Shown in pieces: positions 27,388 to 37,346 of a stretch of 64,000 bases of DNA. A program made the translations under genes and the position numbers. The stretch lies in NCBI GenBank assembly GCA_963787185.1, contig CAWBCC010000021.1, forward strand, positions 1 through 64,000. The letters are read 5' to 3'. The stretch is from JAJXZP01 sp963787185. Lineage in GTDB: Bacteria > Spirochaetota > Spirochaetia > Treponematales > Rectinemataceae. Below the pieces are notes generated by a model that was given only the letters and a program-made list of their open reading frames with translations, had not been told where the DNA came from and did not search any database. Positions within the stretch are counted from its first letter, which is position 1; each line of letters opens with the position of its first letter.

Positions 27388-29028
27388 TCATCGGGGAACG
27401 CTCCGCTCCAGATATCCCATGATCATCTTCGAGGTCTCGAGAAGCTGCCCGAAGTCTCGATCCTTTTCTTCTGCGGATGAGCCTTCGGCCGAGGCGATGA
27501 TATCGTTGGCCAGAGCATGCAAGCGCTTGTGCGCTTCGTCGAACTCCCCGTACGAAGCCTGTGATCGAAGGCTCTCGGCCCCTGTCGATCCCATCCATTT
27601 CCCCAGGTCGCATTTCGTATGGTCGCCGAGGCTCTTGGCCTCGGCCGCCAGACGCCCGTCCAGCGCGAGTCTCGCCTTGATGACCCAGAGGAGATGCTGG
27701 ATCATGAGCTTGGGAACATCGACCGTCCTCTTCGACCCGCCGAAGTGCTTCTGCTCTCCGATCGCGATCATGTCGTCGCGAATTCCCACGACCGTTCGGG
27801 CGAGCCGGTCGAAGCCCTCGTTCGAGTCCTTCGTGTTCGAGGTGACATTGACCAGCACGCCCCCGGTCTTTTCGGACGCGGCTCTGACGGAAGCCATGAG
27901 CACTTCGAAGGAATCCAGACCGCTCCGGATGGCGTTCGCCTCGCTCTGCACGACTTGGGAGATTTCGTTGAGCGAGCTGCTGGCCAGGACGATTTCCTGG
28001 CTTCCCGCCGAAGCCTCCGACGTGGCCCCGCTGATCTCCTGGAAGGACCCTACGAAGTTCCCTATCTCTTCTTTTATGGCGGCGAAGTTCGACACGTTGG
28101 AGAGGCTCAGCTCCCGGACGCTCGCGATGCTCGCCGCGATACGATCGAGGGCATCGACCATGGCTTTCACGTTCTCCGCCGCCGATTCGGAAAGCTTGCG
28201 AATTTCGTCGGCCACGACGGAGAATCCGCGACCGGCGTCGCCCGCGTGTGCGGCTTCGATGGCGGCGTTCATCGCCAAGAGATTGGTCTGCGTCGCGATG
28301 CCTCTGATCGCGTCCGTCATTTCGACGATGAGGCCCACATCCGTCTTGGCGGTCGCGATGAGCCCGTCGAGCTGGGCCTGATGGCCCTCTCCTTCCGCCG
28401 TCAGGTCCTGGAGCGATCGTACGGCGATGCCGCGCCGAGAGGCGATGGCGGTGATGCTCCGCATGGAGGCGCTCATCTCTTCGATGGACGAACCTATCTG
28501 GCTGACGGCCGAGGCCTGAGTGTTCACCCTCGAGGCGAGCTCCTCGACCGCCCGGGCGATCGCCTTTGCACCCTCGTCGGATCGCTCGACGCTCTTCGAC
28601 AGGTCCCCGACGATGTCATCGAGAATCTGAGTCTCCCCCGCGATGGCCGAACTCCGGTAGACGGCATCGCGCAATTCTTCGATGAAAGCGATGGTGCGCT
28701 GCGAATTGTCCGCGAGTATCTTCTGGACGTTCGTCGCGGAGAGCAGAATTGCCGCGATCGATCGTTCGGCGTCCTCCTCTCCGACCCGAAGCCTGCCCAT
28801 CGCGGCATCCAATGCTTCATGCCTCCTGGACAGGTTGAGCGCACCTGACGCGAAGACCAGAGACAGGGGGAGGGCGACTATCAGGCCCGAACAGATCGCC
28901 AGGGCCGGCGCGGCGCGGAAGAGAGCGGAGACCAGTACCGGAATCGAGGATGCGAGCGCCGCCGTCAGGATCGGCAGCACCGCGAACGGAAATACGCTGC
29001 GCGAGTGCGGTCCAGTTCTTGTTTCCAT
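27388..29028 (-). CDS. Methyl-accepting chemotaxis protein with C-terminal CZB domain
   Basis: The start is taken as ATG 29028, giving 546 residues (the frame is open to 29064). Two closely spaced membrane segments (about 15-70) leave almost no periplasmic part. The signalling hairpin tip is recognisable (TNLLAMNAAIEAAHAGDAG). The C-terminal 100 residues hold a chemoreceptor zinc-binding domain (H in QHLLWVIKARL, HTKCDLGKWM, H in AHKRLH), known elsewhere to sense zinc or oxidants such as hypochlorite. It follows the activase gene by about 75 bases on the same strand, at the tail of the chemosensory/GRE run. Confidence 0.9.
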   Translation of the reverse strand: METRTGPHSRSVFPFAVLPILTAALASSIPVLVSALFRAAPALAICSGLIVALPLSLVFASGALNLSRRHEALDAAMGRLRVGEEDAERSIAAILLSATNVQKILADNSQRTIAFIEELRDAVYRSSAIAGETQILDDIVGDLSKSVERSDEGAKAIARAVEELASRVNTQASAVSQIGSSIEEMSASMRSITAIASRRGIAVRSLQDLTAEGEGHQAQLDGLIATAKTDVGLIVEMTDAIRGIATQTNLLAMNAAIEAAHAGDAGRGFSVVADEIRKLSESAAENVKAMVDALDRIAASIASVRELSLSNVSNFAAIKEEIGNFVGSFQEISGATSEASAGSQEIVLASSSLNEISQVVQSEANAIRSGLDSFEVLMASVRAASEKTGGVLVNVTSNTKDSNEGFDRLARTVVGIRDDMIAIGEQKHFGGSKRTVDVPKLMIQHLLWVIKARLALDGRLAAEAKSLGDHTKCDLGKWMGSTGAESLRSQASYGEFDEAHKRLHALANDIIASAEGSSAEEKDRDFGQLLETSKMIMGYLERSVPR

Positions 29029-29104
29029 CGTGCAAATATAATGAAGCCCTTCGTTCGAATGCAAATGCCTGCGCGGCGGAAGGGCCGGCGACCGGTGTTT
29101 CTTC

Positions 29105-29881
29105 TCACCGGTATCGGACGATCTCCACGCCCTCTCTCGCGACGATGGCTTCCGCCTTTTCCTGGCCCTCTCGGCCTATTCGCTCGTACGCGATGCGCCG
29201 CTCGCCCATGCCGAGAATGTCGTACTTATCCCTGCCCAGATCGTGATACGGCAGAAGCTCCATCCTTTTCCGGCGCATGCGGTCGCGGACGAAACCCGCC
29301 GTCCGCGCGAGATTGTCTTCGTCATCGTTGGCTCCCCTCACGAGTGGAACCCTGACGACCGTTTCGATGTCCATGGAGCCGATGCGTTCGATATTCTTCA
29401 ATATCGTTTCGTTGCCGACCCCCGTGAGCCGTTTGTGCGTGCCGCTGTCCATATGCTTGATGTCGACGAAGAGAAAGTCCAAGCTCTCGAGGATGTCTTC
29501 GCAGGAGGACCAAGGGAAGAAGCAGGATGTCTCCACGGCCTGATGGATTCCGAGATCCGCGCAGGCATCGACGAGGGCCCTGAGTTTGGAAGGGAAGAAA
29601 AAGGGCTCTCCCCCCGACCAGGTGACTCCTCCGCCGGAGGACCCATGGAAGATCGAATATCTGCGGATTTCGCCCAGGATTTCGTCGACCGACATGAAAC
29701 GCCCCAGGATCTTCCGCGCCGCCGGCGTATAGGCAGCGGTGTCGGGATCGGCGTCCCAGGTCTCGGGATTGCAGCACCAGGAGCAGCGGAGGGGGCATCC
29801 GGAGAGAAAGACCGTCGTGCGGATGCCCTCCCCATCGTTCACCGAGAAATGCTGGACATGGGAGACTCTGATCGCTTCCAT
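29105..29881 (-). CDS. Glycyl radical enzyme activase (radical SAM)
   Basis: 258 residues with the radical SAM cluster C29-x3-C33-x2-C36 and the activase opening VNDGEGIRTTVF, as in PFL-activating enzyme. There is no inserted ferredoxin domain with extra CxxC pairs, so it is the short, single-cluster type. The GGEP motif (SGGEPFF) and SAM-contact region follow. It would abstract a hydrogen from the glycine of the enzyme encoded 8 bases upstream, with which it forms a pair. Confidence 0.93.
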   Translation of the reverse strand: MEAIRVSHVQHFSVNDGEGIRTTVFLSGCPLRCSWCCNPETWDADPDTAAYTPAARKILGRFMSVDEILGEIRRYSIFHGSSGGGVTWSGGEPFFFPSKLRALVDACADLGIHQAVETSCFFPWSSCEDILESLDFLFVDIKHMDSGTHKRLTGVGNETILKNIERIGSMDIETVVRVPLVRGANDDEDNLARTAGFVRDRMRRKRMELLPYHDLGRDKYDILGMGERRIAYERIGREGQEKAEAIVAREGVEIVRYR

Positions 29882-29889
29882 CGGGCTCC

Positions 29890-32262
29890 TCAGAACGAAC
29901 CGTGCTCAGTCCGGGCGATTATGGCCTCCTGCATCTCCCGGGAGAGATTGACGAACTGCGTGCTGTAGCCCGCTACCCGTACGAGAAGATCGCGATACTC
30001 CTCGGGGTGGGCCTGGGCCTTTCGCAGCTCCTCCGTCGAAACCGTGTTGAACTGGACATGGAAGGCGCCGAGGGAGAAGAAAGAGCGGATCATGGCTCCC
30101 AGGTTTCGGAGACCCCTGTCGGTGGCCAGGAGTTCGCGATTGAGGCGGAGGTTCAGCAAAGTTCCGCCCGTATGGACATCGTGATTGATTTTCGCCGCGG
30201 AGCGCATGACTGCCAGCGGAGTCGAAACATCGCTGCCCGCGAAGGGAGAAACGCCTTCCGTCAGCGGCGCTCCGGCCATCCTTCCGCAGGGAAGAGCCCC
30301 TACGATCTTCCCCGTGGGGACGTAATTGGATATGCCCATGAACGCGGAGTTGAAGGGCGAGTCGAAGACGTCCCTGTGTTTTCGCGTCTCGCGGTAATAG
30401 AAATCGGATATCTCCGTCGCGATGGCATCCACGTAATCGTCGTCGTTGCCGTATTTCGGGACGGCGAGAGCCTTGTCCCTCAAGGCATCGAAACCTTCCC
30501 AGTTCGCCTCCAGGGCCTCGGCCAGCTCTTTCAGCGTCGTCGTCCCATCGTCGAAGACCAGCCTCTTAATCGCGGCCAGAGAATTCGCGACTACGCCTAG
30601 ACCGATGCCCGTGAGGACGGGTCCGACGTTGTACCTCGCCCCTCCGCGGCTCAGGTCTTTCCCCTTTTCCATGCAGCCATCCACGCAGATGGAGAGGAAA
30701 GGCCGGGGAACCATCTCCATATGGAGCCTCTGAGCCACGACCGTCCCGATGACCGCCTGCGATACGAGATAGGCGAGCTGTCCGAGGAATGCGTCCTTGA
30801 CCTCTCGGAAGTCGGCAAAGGCTTCCGGAGGCTTTTCCGGAAGCCCGAGAAGTTCCCCGCTCATCCTGCTCTTTCCCGAGTTGAGTGCATATTCGAGGGC
30901 CGCTCCGAAATTGACGTTCACGGCGGAAGTCCACTCTCCAGTCTTTCGAAAATGGGGAACGACGCAACCGCAGTTGTTCCAATCGCGGGCGTCCTCCGGC
31001 TCGTACCCGGCCTGAAGGAGCATCTGGGTTCCGGCCAGATCGTTGTGGACGGCCGGGAATCCCGTGCCCGTGCGGATGAGTCTGACCACGGCCATGAGGA
31101 ACTCGTCGGGGCAGTCGGGATGGATTCGGACACTCAGACCGGGCTGGTGGGTCTTCAAGGCCTCGGTGGCTTCGAGGCATATATAGGAAAGCTCATTGGT
31201 GCCGTCCCGCCCGTCCCTCCTGCGTCCACCGAGCGTGAGATTCTGGAACTGATTGTAGCCGGCGAAATACTTGGCGGTATTGGAGGAGATGGTCCAGACC
31301 CATTCGGAGAGCTTGAGCCAGAGACATTCCACCAGCTCCTTCGCCCCTTCCCTGGTCAGGAGACCCGCCTCCAGGTCGGCCGAGTAGAATGGATACATGT
31401 ATTGATCGAAGCGTCCCGGGTTCAGTGCAAGTGGGTTCTCCGAGATGATGCCGCAGAGCTGGACGAACCAGACGAACTGGCAGGCTTCACGAAAGCTGCG
31501 TGGAGGCTCCGCCGGGACCCTGGCGCAGACGCTCGCGATCTCGATGAGCTCGTCTCTCCGCGTCACGTCCTTCTCCTTGGCAGCGAGGGTCCGTGCGGTT
31601 TCGGAATAGCGCTCGGCGAGGCGCATTGTTCCGGCGCAGGCGATGATCGCCGAATCGTAGAATTCCATCTTCTCGATGTCGGCGAGAGAATCCGCCCTCA
31701 GGGCGGCCCTCTTCTCCTTCGCTTCCTCCATTAGTTTCCGGAATCCATTGGGGAAAAGTATGTCCTGATAATCCGGCGTGATCTCGCCGACGGCCTGCCG
31801 CCATTTCGAGTCGCTGTCCAGGATGCCGGTATCCACGAGCAGCTTGGCCGTGTCGGGCGGCACGCGCTTCAGGAATGCCTCTTCGAGGGACTTGCCCTTC
31901 CAGTACGGCCAGATCTCATTGCGGGCGAAGGCGCGCTGCGCCTCGGTCATGAGGTAGGGATCCTGGGGCCGCTCGTCGAAAGTGTCCATCTCCCTGTCCA
32001 CCCAGGTCCAGGAAAACTCGGGCGTCAGGATGGCGGACCGCCTGTGCTCGCCCGCGGTCCCGACGATCAATTCCCCGGGAAAGATAAGCGCGGGCAGTTT
32101 CTCGCAGGCGGCAGCGAAGGCCTTCGCCCGCCGTATCGCCATAGGCTCGCCTTCGGTCTCCTTGTGGGATTCCGTCCATATCGCCGCGCGGAGACAGCTG
32201 ATCGACGGTCTCGATCCGACGTACTCCCTCCTGGCGCGTTCCGTTCTTTCGCTGAGGCTCAT
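29890..32262 (-). CDS. Glycyl radical enzyme of unassigned subtype
   Basis: The 790-residue protein has a PFL-like barrel, the glycyl radical loop RVAGYS with Gly near residue 765, 25 residues from the C-terminus, and the thiyl-radical loop NNCGCVVPHF with Cys431/Cys433. Most eliminases and 4-hydroxyphenylacetate decarboxylase carry Cys-x-Glu here; this protein has Cys-Val-Val, and it lacks the adjacent Cys-Cys of true PFL. The substrate is therefore unassigned; a decarboxylase or addition-type enzyme is possible. Its ATG overlaps the stop of the REC-PAS-kinase gene by four bases, tying it to the chemosensory operon. Confidence 0.9.
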   Translation of the reverse strand: MSLSERTERARREYVGSRPSISCLRAAIWTESHKETEGEPMAIRRAKAFAAACEKLPALIFPGELIVGTAGEHRRSAILTPEFSWTWVDREMDTFDERPQDPYLMTEAQRAFARNEIWPYWKGKSLEEAFLKRVPPDTAKLLVDTGILDSDSKWRQAVGEITPDYQDILFPNGFRKLMEEAKEKRAALRADSLADIEKMEFYDSAIIACAGTMRLAERYSETARTLAAKEKDVTRRDELIEIASVCARVPAEPPRSFREACQFVWFVQLCGIISENPLALNPGRFDQYMYPFYSADLEAGLLTREGAKELVECLWLKLSEWVWTISSNTAKYFAGYNQFQNLTLGGRRRDGRDGTNELSYICLEATEALKTHQPGLSVRIHPDCPDEFLMAVVRLIRTGTGFPAVHNDLAGTQMLLQAGYEPEDARDWNNCGCVVPHFRKTGEWTSAVNVNFGAALEYALNSGKSRMSGELLGLPEKPPEAFADFREVKDAFLGQLAYLVSQAVIGTVVAQRLHMEMVPRPFLSICVDGCMEKGKDLSRGGARYNVGPVLTGIGLGVVANSLAAIKRLVFDDGTTTLKELAEALEANWEGFDALRDKALAVPKYGNDDDYVDAIATEISDFYYRETRKHRDVFDSPFNSAFMGISNYVPTGKIVGALPCGRMAGAPLTEGVSPFAGSDVSTPLAVMRSAAKINHDVHTGGTLLNLRLNRELLATDRGLRNLGAMIRSFFSLGAFHVQFNTVSTEELRKAQAHPEEYRDLLVRVAGYSTQFVNLSREMQEAIIARTEHGSF

Positions 32263-34040
32263 GGGTGCATCACCTTCGCGGGAATCGCGATCGAGAACAC
32301 GCTGCCCTTCCCCTCCTCGCTTTCCACGTCGATTCTGCCTCCGAGCATCTCCACCAGTCTCTTCGAGAGGGCCAATCCGAGTCCGGTTCCTTCATACCGC
32401 TTCTGAAGCGGCGAGTCCAGCTGCGAAAACTCCTTGAATAGACGGCCCAGGTCCTCTTTCTTTATCCCGATTCCCGTATCGGCCACCGATATTCCGATGA
32501 AGCCTTCCCCGGTCTTTCGAGCCTCGACCCGGACCCGCCCGCCGTCGGGCGTGAACTTCACCGCGTTCGAAAGCAGATTGAACGCGATCTGCTTGATCTT
32601 GTGCTCGTCCGAAACCATCTCGATATCGGCTTCGGGCTCTATCGAAAGTTCGAGAGCTATGGAGTGTTTGGTCGCCCTCTCCTTCAGCATGGCCACGGAG
32701 AGCTCGAGCAGGGTGCGGAGGGAGAAGGCGGAGAGGATCACGTCCGTTTTGCCGGACTCGACTTTCGACAGGTCCAGGATATCGTTGATGAGCTCCAGGA
32801 GATGGCGGCCGCTCGTGTTGATGTAATTGAGGTATTCCCGCTGCTTTTCGTTCAGGTCGCCGTAGAGCGAATCCTGCAGTATCTCGGTGAAGCCGATGAT
32901 CGAATTGAGGGGAGTGCGAAGCTCGTGGGACATGTTGGCCAAAAAATCGGATTTGGTCCGGTTCGCGGCTTCGGCCGATTCCCGCGCCAGATGCTCGGCC
33001 TCCGCCATTTTGCGATCGGTGATGTCCTTGATGACCCCCTCGTACGATACGAGGACTCCGCCGGAATCGAATTTCAGTATGGGCGTGTCGCTCACCCAGC
33101 GGAGTTCCCCGTCTCTCCGCAGAATGTGATGTTCGATGGCCGACATTTCCCTGCCCGACAGGATGCCCTCGCCGTGCTCGATGACCGACCGGCGCTCTTC
33201 CTCGGGGACGATGTTTATCCAGAGATGGTTGTCGCGCCTGAAATCCTCCTGCGAGTATCCCGTAACCGCCGCGCAGGCCGGATTGTGCACCGTTTCCACG
33301 ACCCTTCCGTGCCGGACGTACGCGGTATAGAGATAGTCGCTCAGGCCTTCGGTGATGCGCCGGTAACGTTCCTCGCTCTCCTGCAGCGCCTCCTGTGCCT
33401 GCCTGCGCTCGGCGATCTCGGTCGTGAGGGACGCCGTCCTTTGCGCGATCATGTCTTCCAGGCGGTCGTTGAGAGACTTCAGATCGAATTGCGCCTTCAA
33501 GAGCTCGCTGTTGCGTATGACCGCGGCTTCGTACAGGGAAAGGAGCAGATTGAGCATCTGTTCCGGATTCGCCTTGATGCTGCGTTTTTCCCCCAGGAAG
33601 GGGGTCTCCACGCTGATGAGTCGACGTTCGCGGCCGCACGGGGCATTGTTGGAAAGGATCAGCGAGATCAGGGCGAGAAGATATTTCTCGTCGTAGGGTT
33701 TGATGAGGTAGCTGTCCGCCCCGCACTCCAGGCCCATCAGCACGTCTTCCGCGTCGCTCAGCGAAGTCAGGAGGATCACGGGTATTCCCCGGGTCCTCTC
33801 GGAGGCTTTGATGTTTCTGCAGAGCTCGTATCCGCCCATTCCCGGCATGACGATGTCGCTGATGACCAGAGTGGGGATACGTTCGGCTATCCGTTCGAGC
33901 GCCCGCAGGCCGTTCTCGGCCATGGTTATTCGATATTTCTGCCGCTCCAGGAAATGCCGCAGCTCTTCGGCCTGCGTGGGGCTGTCTTCGGCGATGAGGA
34001 TATCGATGATTCCATCGATGGAACGACTTTTTCCCGTCAT
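32259..34040 (-). CDS. REC-PAS hybrid histidine kinase (likely output of the chemosensory pathway)
   Basis: 593 residues, no membrane segments. A receiver domain comes first (about 10-125; SDIVMPG holds the phosphoacceptor Asp), then a coiled coil (about 175-215), a PAS domain with PAC (about 220-340), a HisKA box (MSHELRTPLNSI) and a complete HATPase domain. The N-terminal receiver suggests it is phosphorylated by the CheA encoded two genes upstream and then controls its own kinase activity. Start overlaps the cheB stop by four bases. No partner regulator is adjacent. Confidence 0.9.
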   Translation of the reverse strand: MTGKSRSIDGIIDILIAEDSPTQAEELRHFLERQKYRITMAENGLRALERIAERIPTLVISDIVMPGMGGYELCRNIKASERTRGIPVILLTSLSDAEDVLMGLECGADSYLIKPYDEKYLLALISLILSNNAPCGRERRLISVETPFLGEKRSIKANPEQMLNLLLSLYEAAVIRNSELLKAQFDLKSLNDRLEDMIAQRTASLTTEIAERRQAQEALQESEERYRRITEGLSDYLYTAYVRHGRVVETVHNPACAAVTGYSQEDFRRDNHLWINIVPEEERRSVIEHGEGILSGREMSAIEHHILRRDGELRWVSDTPILKFDSGGVLVSYEGVIKDITDRKMAEAEHLARESAEAANRTKSDFLANMSHELRTPLNSIIGFTEILQDSLYGDLNEKQREYLNYINTSGRHLLELINDILDLSKVESGKTDVILSAFSLRTLLELSVAMLKERATKHSIALELSIEPEADIEMVSDEHKIKQIAFNLLSNAVKFTPDGGRVRVEARKTGEGFIGISVADTGIGIKKEDLGRLFKEFSQLDSPLQKRYEGTGLGLALSKRLVEMLGGRIDVESEEGKGSVFSIAIPAKVMHP

Positions 34041-35100
34041 GGCGGCTCCTCCTTCGCTTTTTCCGAGAGAGACGACAACATGGCCGCTATGCCCTTGGGC
34101 GGAAGGACATACGTCGCCGCATCGAGCCTGATCGCTTCGCCGGGCATGCCGTGTACGACGGAGCTCTCCTCGTCCTGTGCGATGGTTATGGCCCCTCTAT
34201 CTCTCATCATCTTCATTTCCTCGGCCCCGTCTCGCCCCATGCCGGTCAAGAGCACCCCCACCGCCTGAGGCCCCAAGACCCGGGCGACGGATCTGAAGAG
34301 GTGGGCGACGGAAGGCCGCAGTCCGCTGCGCTCCGGGGAATCGTCGCTCAGCACGATGCGGGGGCCACCCGCCAAGCCGAGATGGAAATCGTCCGGGGCC
34401 AGATATCCGTGGCCCGGCAGAGGGACTTCGCCGTTGGAAGCGATGTGGACCGGGAAGCCCGAAGCGCCCGCGAGCCATTCCGAAAAGCCCTTGACGAATC
34501 CCGCCGCGATATGCTGGACGATGAGCACGGGGAGGGAGAATTCTTCGAAAGCCCCGAAAGGATTTCCTTCAGCACCGGCGGCCCGCCGGTGGACGCGCCG
34601 ATGGCTATGATCCGGATTCCCGATGCGGTTCCGGGCTCCCGCGCGGGGACCGCGGGCGCGGCGGTCTGCGCCGGCTTTTTGCGTGCGAAGCGCCGCACGA
34701 CTTTGATCTCGGACATCAGCTTGACGGTGAGGATCAGCTCCTTCGAGCCCTCGTCGAATGCCGTGTGATTCAGGCCCGGCGGGCGGGAGATCACCGCCAG
34801 GGCCCCGGCCTCCAGCGCGCGGAAGGTCGAAGCCAGCTCCGTGGCGCCCGTGCTGCCGCTCACGATGACTATCGGCGTCGGCACGGTTTCCATGATGCGG
34901 CGAGTCACCTCGAAACCGTCCATGATCGGCATGTGGATGTCCATGGTTATGACGTCGGGGCGCAGCATCTCCACGCAATCGAGAGCCTCCATGCCGTTTG
35001 GGGCGACTCCGACCACCCGGATATCCGGATCCGAGTCGAGAATGTAGGTGAGGAATTCCTGGACGACGGGCGAATCTTCGACTACGAGGACTCGGATCAT
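34037..35100 (-). pseudogene. cheB: Chemotaxis protein-glutamate methylesterase CheB, frameshifted
   Basis: An N-terminal receiver (phosphoacceptor in TMDIHMP) and linker lead into the methylesterase domain with the nucleophile motif GASTGG in one frame. The remainder (VLIVQHI with catalytic His, then LTGMGRDGA with catalytic Asp) is in the next frame. Homology crosses at about 34536-34543, where one extra T would restore a 354-codon CheB. Both halves are well conserved, so a sequence error is likely; if real, receptor demethylation by this protein is lost. It would oppose CheR in adapting the operon's MCP. Confidence 0.87.
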
Positions 35101-35122
35101 GCTCCTCCCCCCGGCTCGACGG

Positions 35123-37333
35123 TCATATCAGCCTTCGGACGACGTCCAGCAGATTGCTCTGGTCGAAACTGCTCTTGACGATGTAGGCATCGGCGCCCGC
35201 ATCGATGCCGCGTTCGCGATCCTCGCGCGACTCCAGCGCGGTCACCAGCACTACGGGCAGACGGGACAGTTTCTCGTCTTTCCGTATCTTGGCCGTAAGC
35301 TCGAAGCCGCTCATCCGCGGCATATCCACGTCGGATACCACGAGGTCGAATTCCCCGCCGCGGGCCTGCTCGTAGGCCTCCGCTCCGTCCACGGCGGTCG
35401 TCACCAGGTAGCCGGCACTCGTCAGGATATTCTTGAGCAGGGCGCGCGCCGTGATCGAATCCTCGGCGACCAGGATGCGCGCCTTCCTCGCGGGCGGGCT
35501 GCCGGCCTCCGACGCCGCTCGAAGGGGCGCGGCGGTTCGTGCCGCCGATTTCATCAGGTCGGAGGCGTTGAGCACGGGCACGACTTTGCCGCTTCCCAGA
35601 ATGGCGGCGCCGGCGACGTTGCGTACGCGCTTGAGCTGCCTTCCCAGGCCCTTGAGCATGATTTGCCGTTCGTCGATGATTTCGTCGACTCGGAACGCGA
35701 TGCGCTTGCCGGCGGATGCCAGAACCACGAAGAACGAGGTTTCCGGGGCGGTCCCCGAAGGAGGGGTCCCCGAAGGCGGCGCCGAAGCAGCCTGCCGACT
35801 GCGCCGCGGCAGGCCCAGGACCTCGTCCAGAGCGACCAGCGAAAGGGCCTGTCCGTCCAGGAATATCGCGTCTCTGTTTTCGACGGTCCTGATCTCGTCT
35901 CGATTCACCCGCGAAACTCGTTCGATATTGACGCTGGGAAGGATGAATGCCTGCTCGCCGACGCGCACCAGGACACCGCGGAATGTCGCGAGCGTCAGCG
36001 GCAGAAGAAGACGGAATGTCGTGCCCGCATCGATCCGGCTCTCCACCGACACCGATCCCCCCAGCTTTTCCACTTTTTCGAGCACGATGGCCAGGCCGAG
36101 ACCGCGACCCGACAGGGTGGTGATGATGGGACTGGTGGATATTCCCGATCTGAAGATGAGGGAGAGATTTTCCTTGGAATCGAGTCTATCGGCCGAAGCG
36201 GCCGACAGGATGCCCGATTTGATCGCCGCCTCCCGGACCCGGGCCGGATCGATGCCCGCCCCGTCGTCCGACACGACGATTTCCACCTGGCTGCCGTCTT
36301 TGGCGACGAAATCGATCGTAATCGTTCCCCGCGTCCGGATGCCGTGGTCGACGCTGTTCCGCAACAAGTGGATCAACGGGTCCTTCATTTCCTCGAGGAT
36401 CCGCTTGTCGATCTCCATCTCCGCGCCGCGGACGACCAATTCCGCCTCCTTCCCCTGATCGCGCGCCAGATCGCGGACTACCTTGGGGAAGCCTTCGACG
36501 AGGCTCGCCACCGGAAGCATCACGATCCTCTTCATTTCCTCCAAGTGGCCGTCGACCATCCGTATCGTCGCTCGTTCGTCCCGTTCCAGGGCGCGCGCGG
36601 CGGCGGTGACGCGGGTCTCGATCTCATCGAGGCGCGTCTCGTTCCATTCGTACCACTCTTCGTAACGCGACGCGGGCGTCGAGGAGGCCCGATCTTTCCA
36701 CCGCGCGGATTCCGCCTTCCGGGCGCGCAGCGCAAGACCGATTTCATGCAGATCCGCCGCCCTTTCGCCGAGGGCCGACTTCACCGCGATCATCTCCTCG
36801 GCCTGGAGGAGCAGCGAGTCCAGCCTTCCCATGGAAATCCGCACCGTGCTCGTCGCGAGAGGGCCCTCGGCCGCCGGGCGCGGAAGGACCGCCTCTTCCA
36901 CGCCTTCGATCGGAGGGGAGGAGCCCGTCGGCTCTTTCTCCAGTCTCCGGATCAGCTCCCCGACGATCGCACGGTCCATGCCGGAGTTTTCCATGTCCGC
37001 GGAAGAAACGATCCGAGCGATGACGTCGACGCTCCGGTGGAAGAGATCGAATAGAGTCGGCGACGCGGCGATCGATCCGCGCTTGAGCGCCGAAAAGGCC
37101 CCTTCCAGCGGCTGGCAGATGGATTCGATATCGCTCAGATTCACCGACCGCGCGGCGCCCTTGAGGCTGTGCGACTCGCGGAAGACAGTCTCCGTCAGCT
37201 CCGCCCTCCGTTCAGGCGTGACCTCCTTCTCGAGCTCGATGAGGCCGGAGGAGATGATCCGGACGTGTTCCTCCGCTTCGATCCGGAACGTCGTCCTGAG
37301 CCGCTCGAGGAACTCCAAGTCTTTCGTGTCCAT
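35123..37333 (-). CDS. cheA: CheA-type histidine kinase with C-terminal receiver (CheA-REC)
   Basis: 736 residues. The Hpt domain has the phosphorylated H55 (ESHSLKGAAR), a linker without an obvious P2 domain, then dimerisation helices, HATPase (LLRNSVDHGI, then GRGLGLAIV), a CheW-like domain (about 470-600) and a C-terminal receiver (VVSDVDMP). The CheA-REC fusion is typical of alternative, non-flagellar chemosensory systems such as Wsp and Frz; the receiver may act as a phosphate sink. It lies between the mcp (14-base gap) and cheB (22-base gap). Confidence 0.93.
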   Translation of the reverse strand: MDTKDLEFLERLRTTFRIEAEEHVRIISSGLIELEKEVTPERRAELTETVFRESHSLKGAARSVNLSDIESICQPLEGAFSALKRGSIAASPTLFDLFHRSVDVIARIVSSADMENSGMDRAIVGELIRRLEKEPTGSSPPIEGVEEAVLPRPAAEGPLATSTVRISMGRLDSLLLQAEEMIAVKSALGERAADLHEIGLALRARKAESARWKDRASSTPASRYEEWYEWNETRLDEIETRVTAAARALERDERATIRMVDGHLEEMKRIVMLPVASLVEGFPKVVRDLARDQGKEAELVVRGAEMEIDKRILEEMKDPLIHLLRNSVDHGIRTRGTITIDFVAKDGSQVEIVVSDDGAGIDPARVREAAIKSGILSAASADRLDSKENLSLIFRSGISTSPIITTLSGRGLGLAIVLEKVEKLGGSVSVESRIDAGTTFRLLLPLTLATFRGVLVRVGEQAFILPSVNIERVSRVNRDEIRTVENRDAIFLDGQALSLVALDEVLGLPRRSRQAASAPPSGTPPSGTAPETSFFVVLASAGKRIAFRVDEIIDERQIMLKGLGRQLKRVRNVAGAAILGSGKVVPVLNASDLMKSAARTAAPLRAASEAGSPPARKARILVAEDSITARALLKNILTSAGYLVTTAVDGAEAYEQARGGEFDLVVSDVDMPRMSGFELTAKIRKDEKLSRLPVVLVTALESREDRERGIDAGADAYIVKSSFDQSNLLDVVRRLI

Positions 37334-37346
37334 CGCCCCGGTCCCC

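Noticed and set aside
29890..32262. Pyruvate formate-lyase assignment
   Set aside because: PFL needs two adjacent cysteines in the active-site loop; here Gly separates them and the following residues differ.
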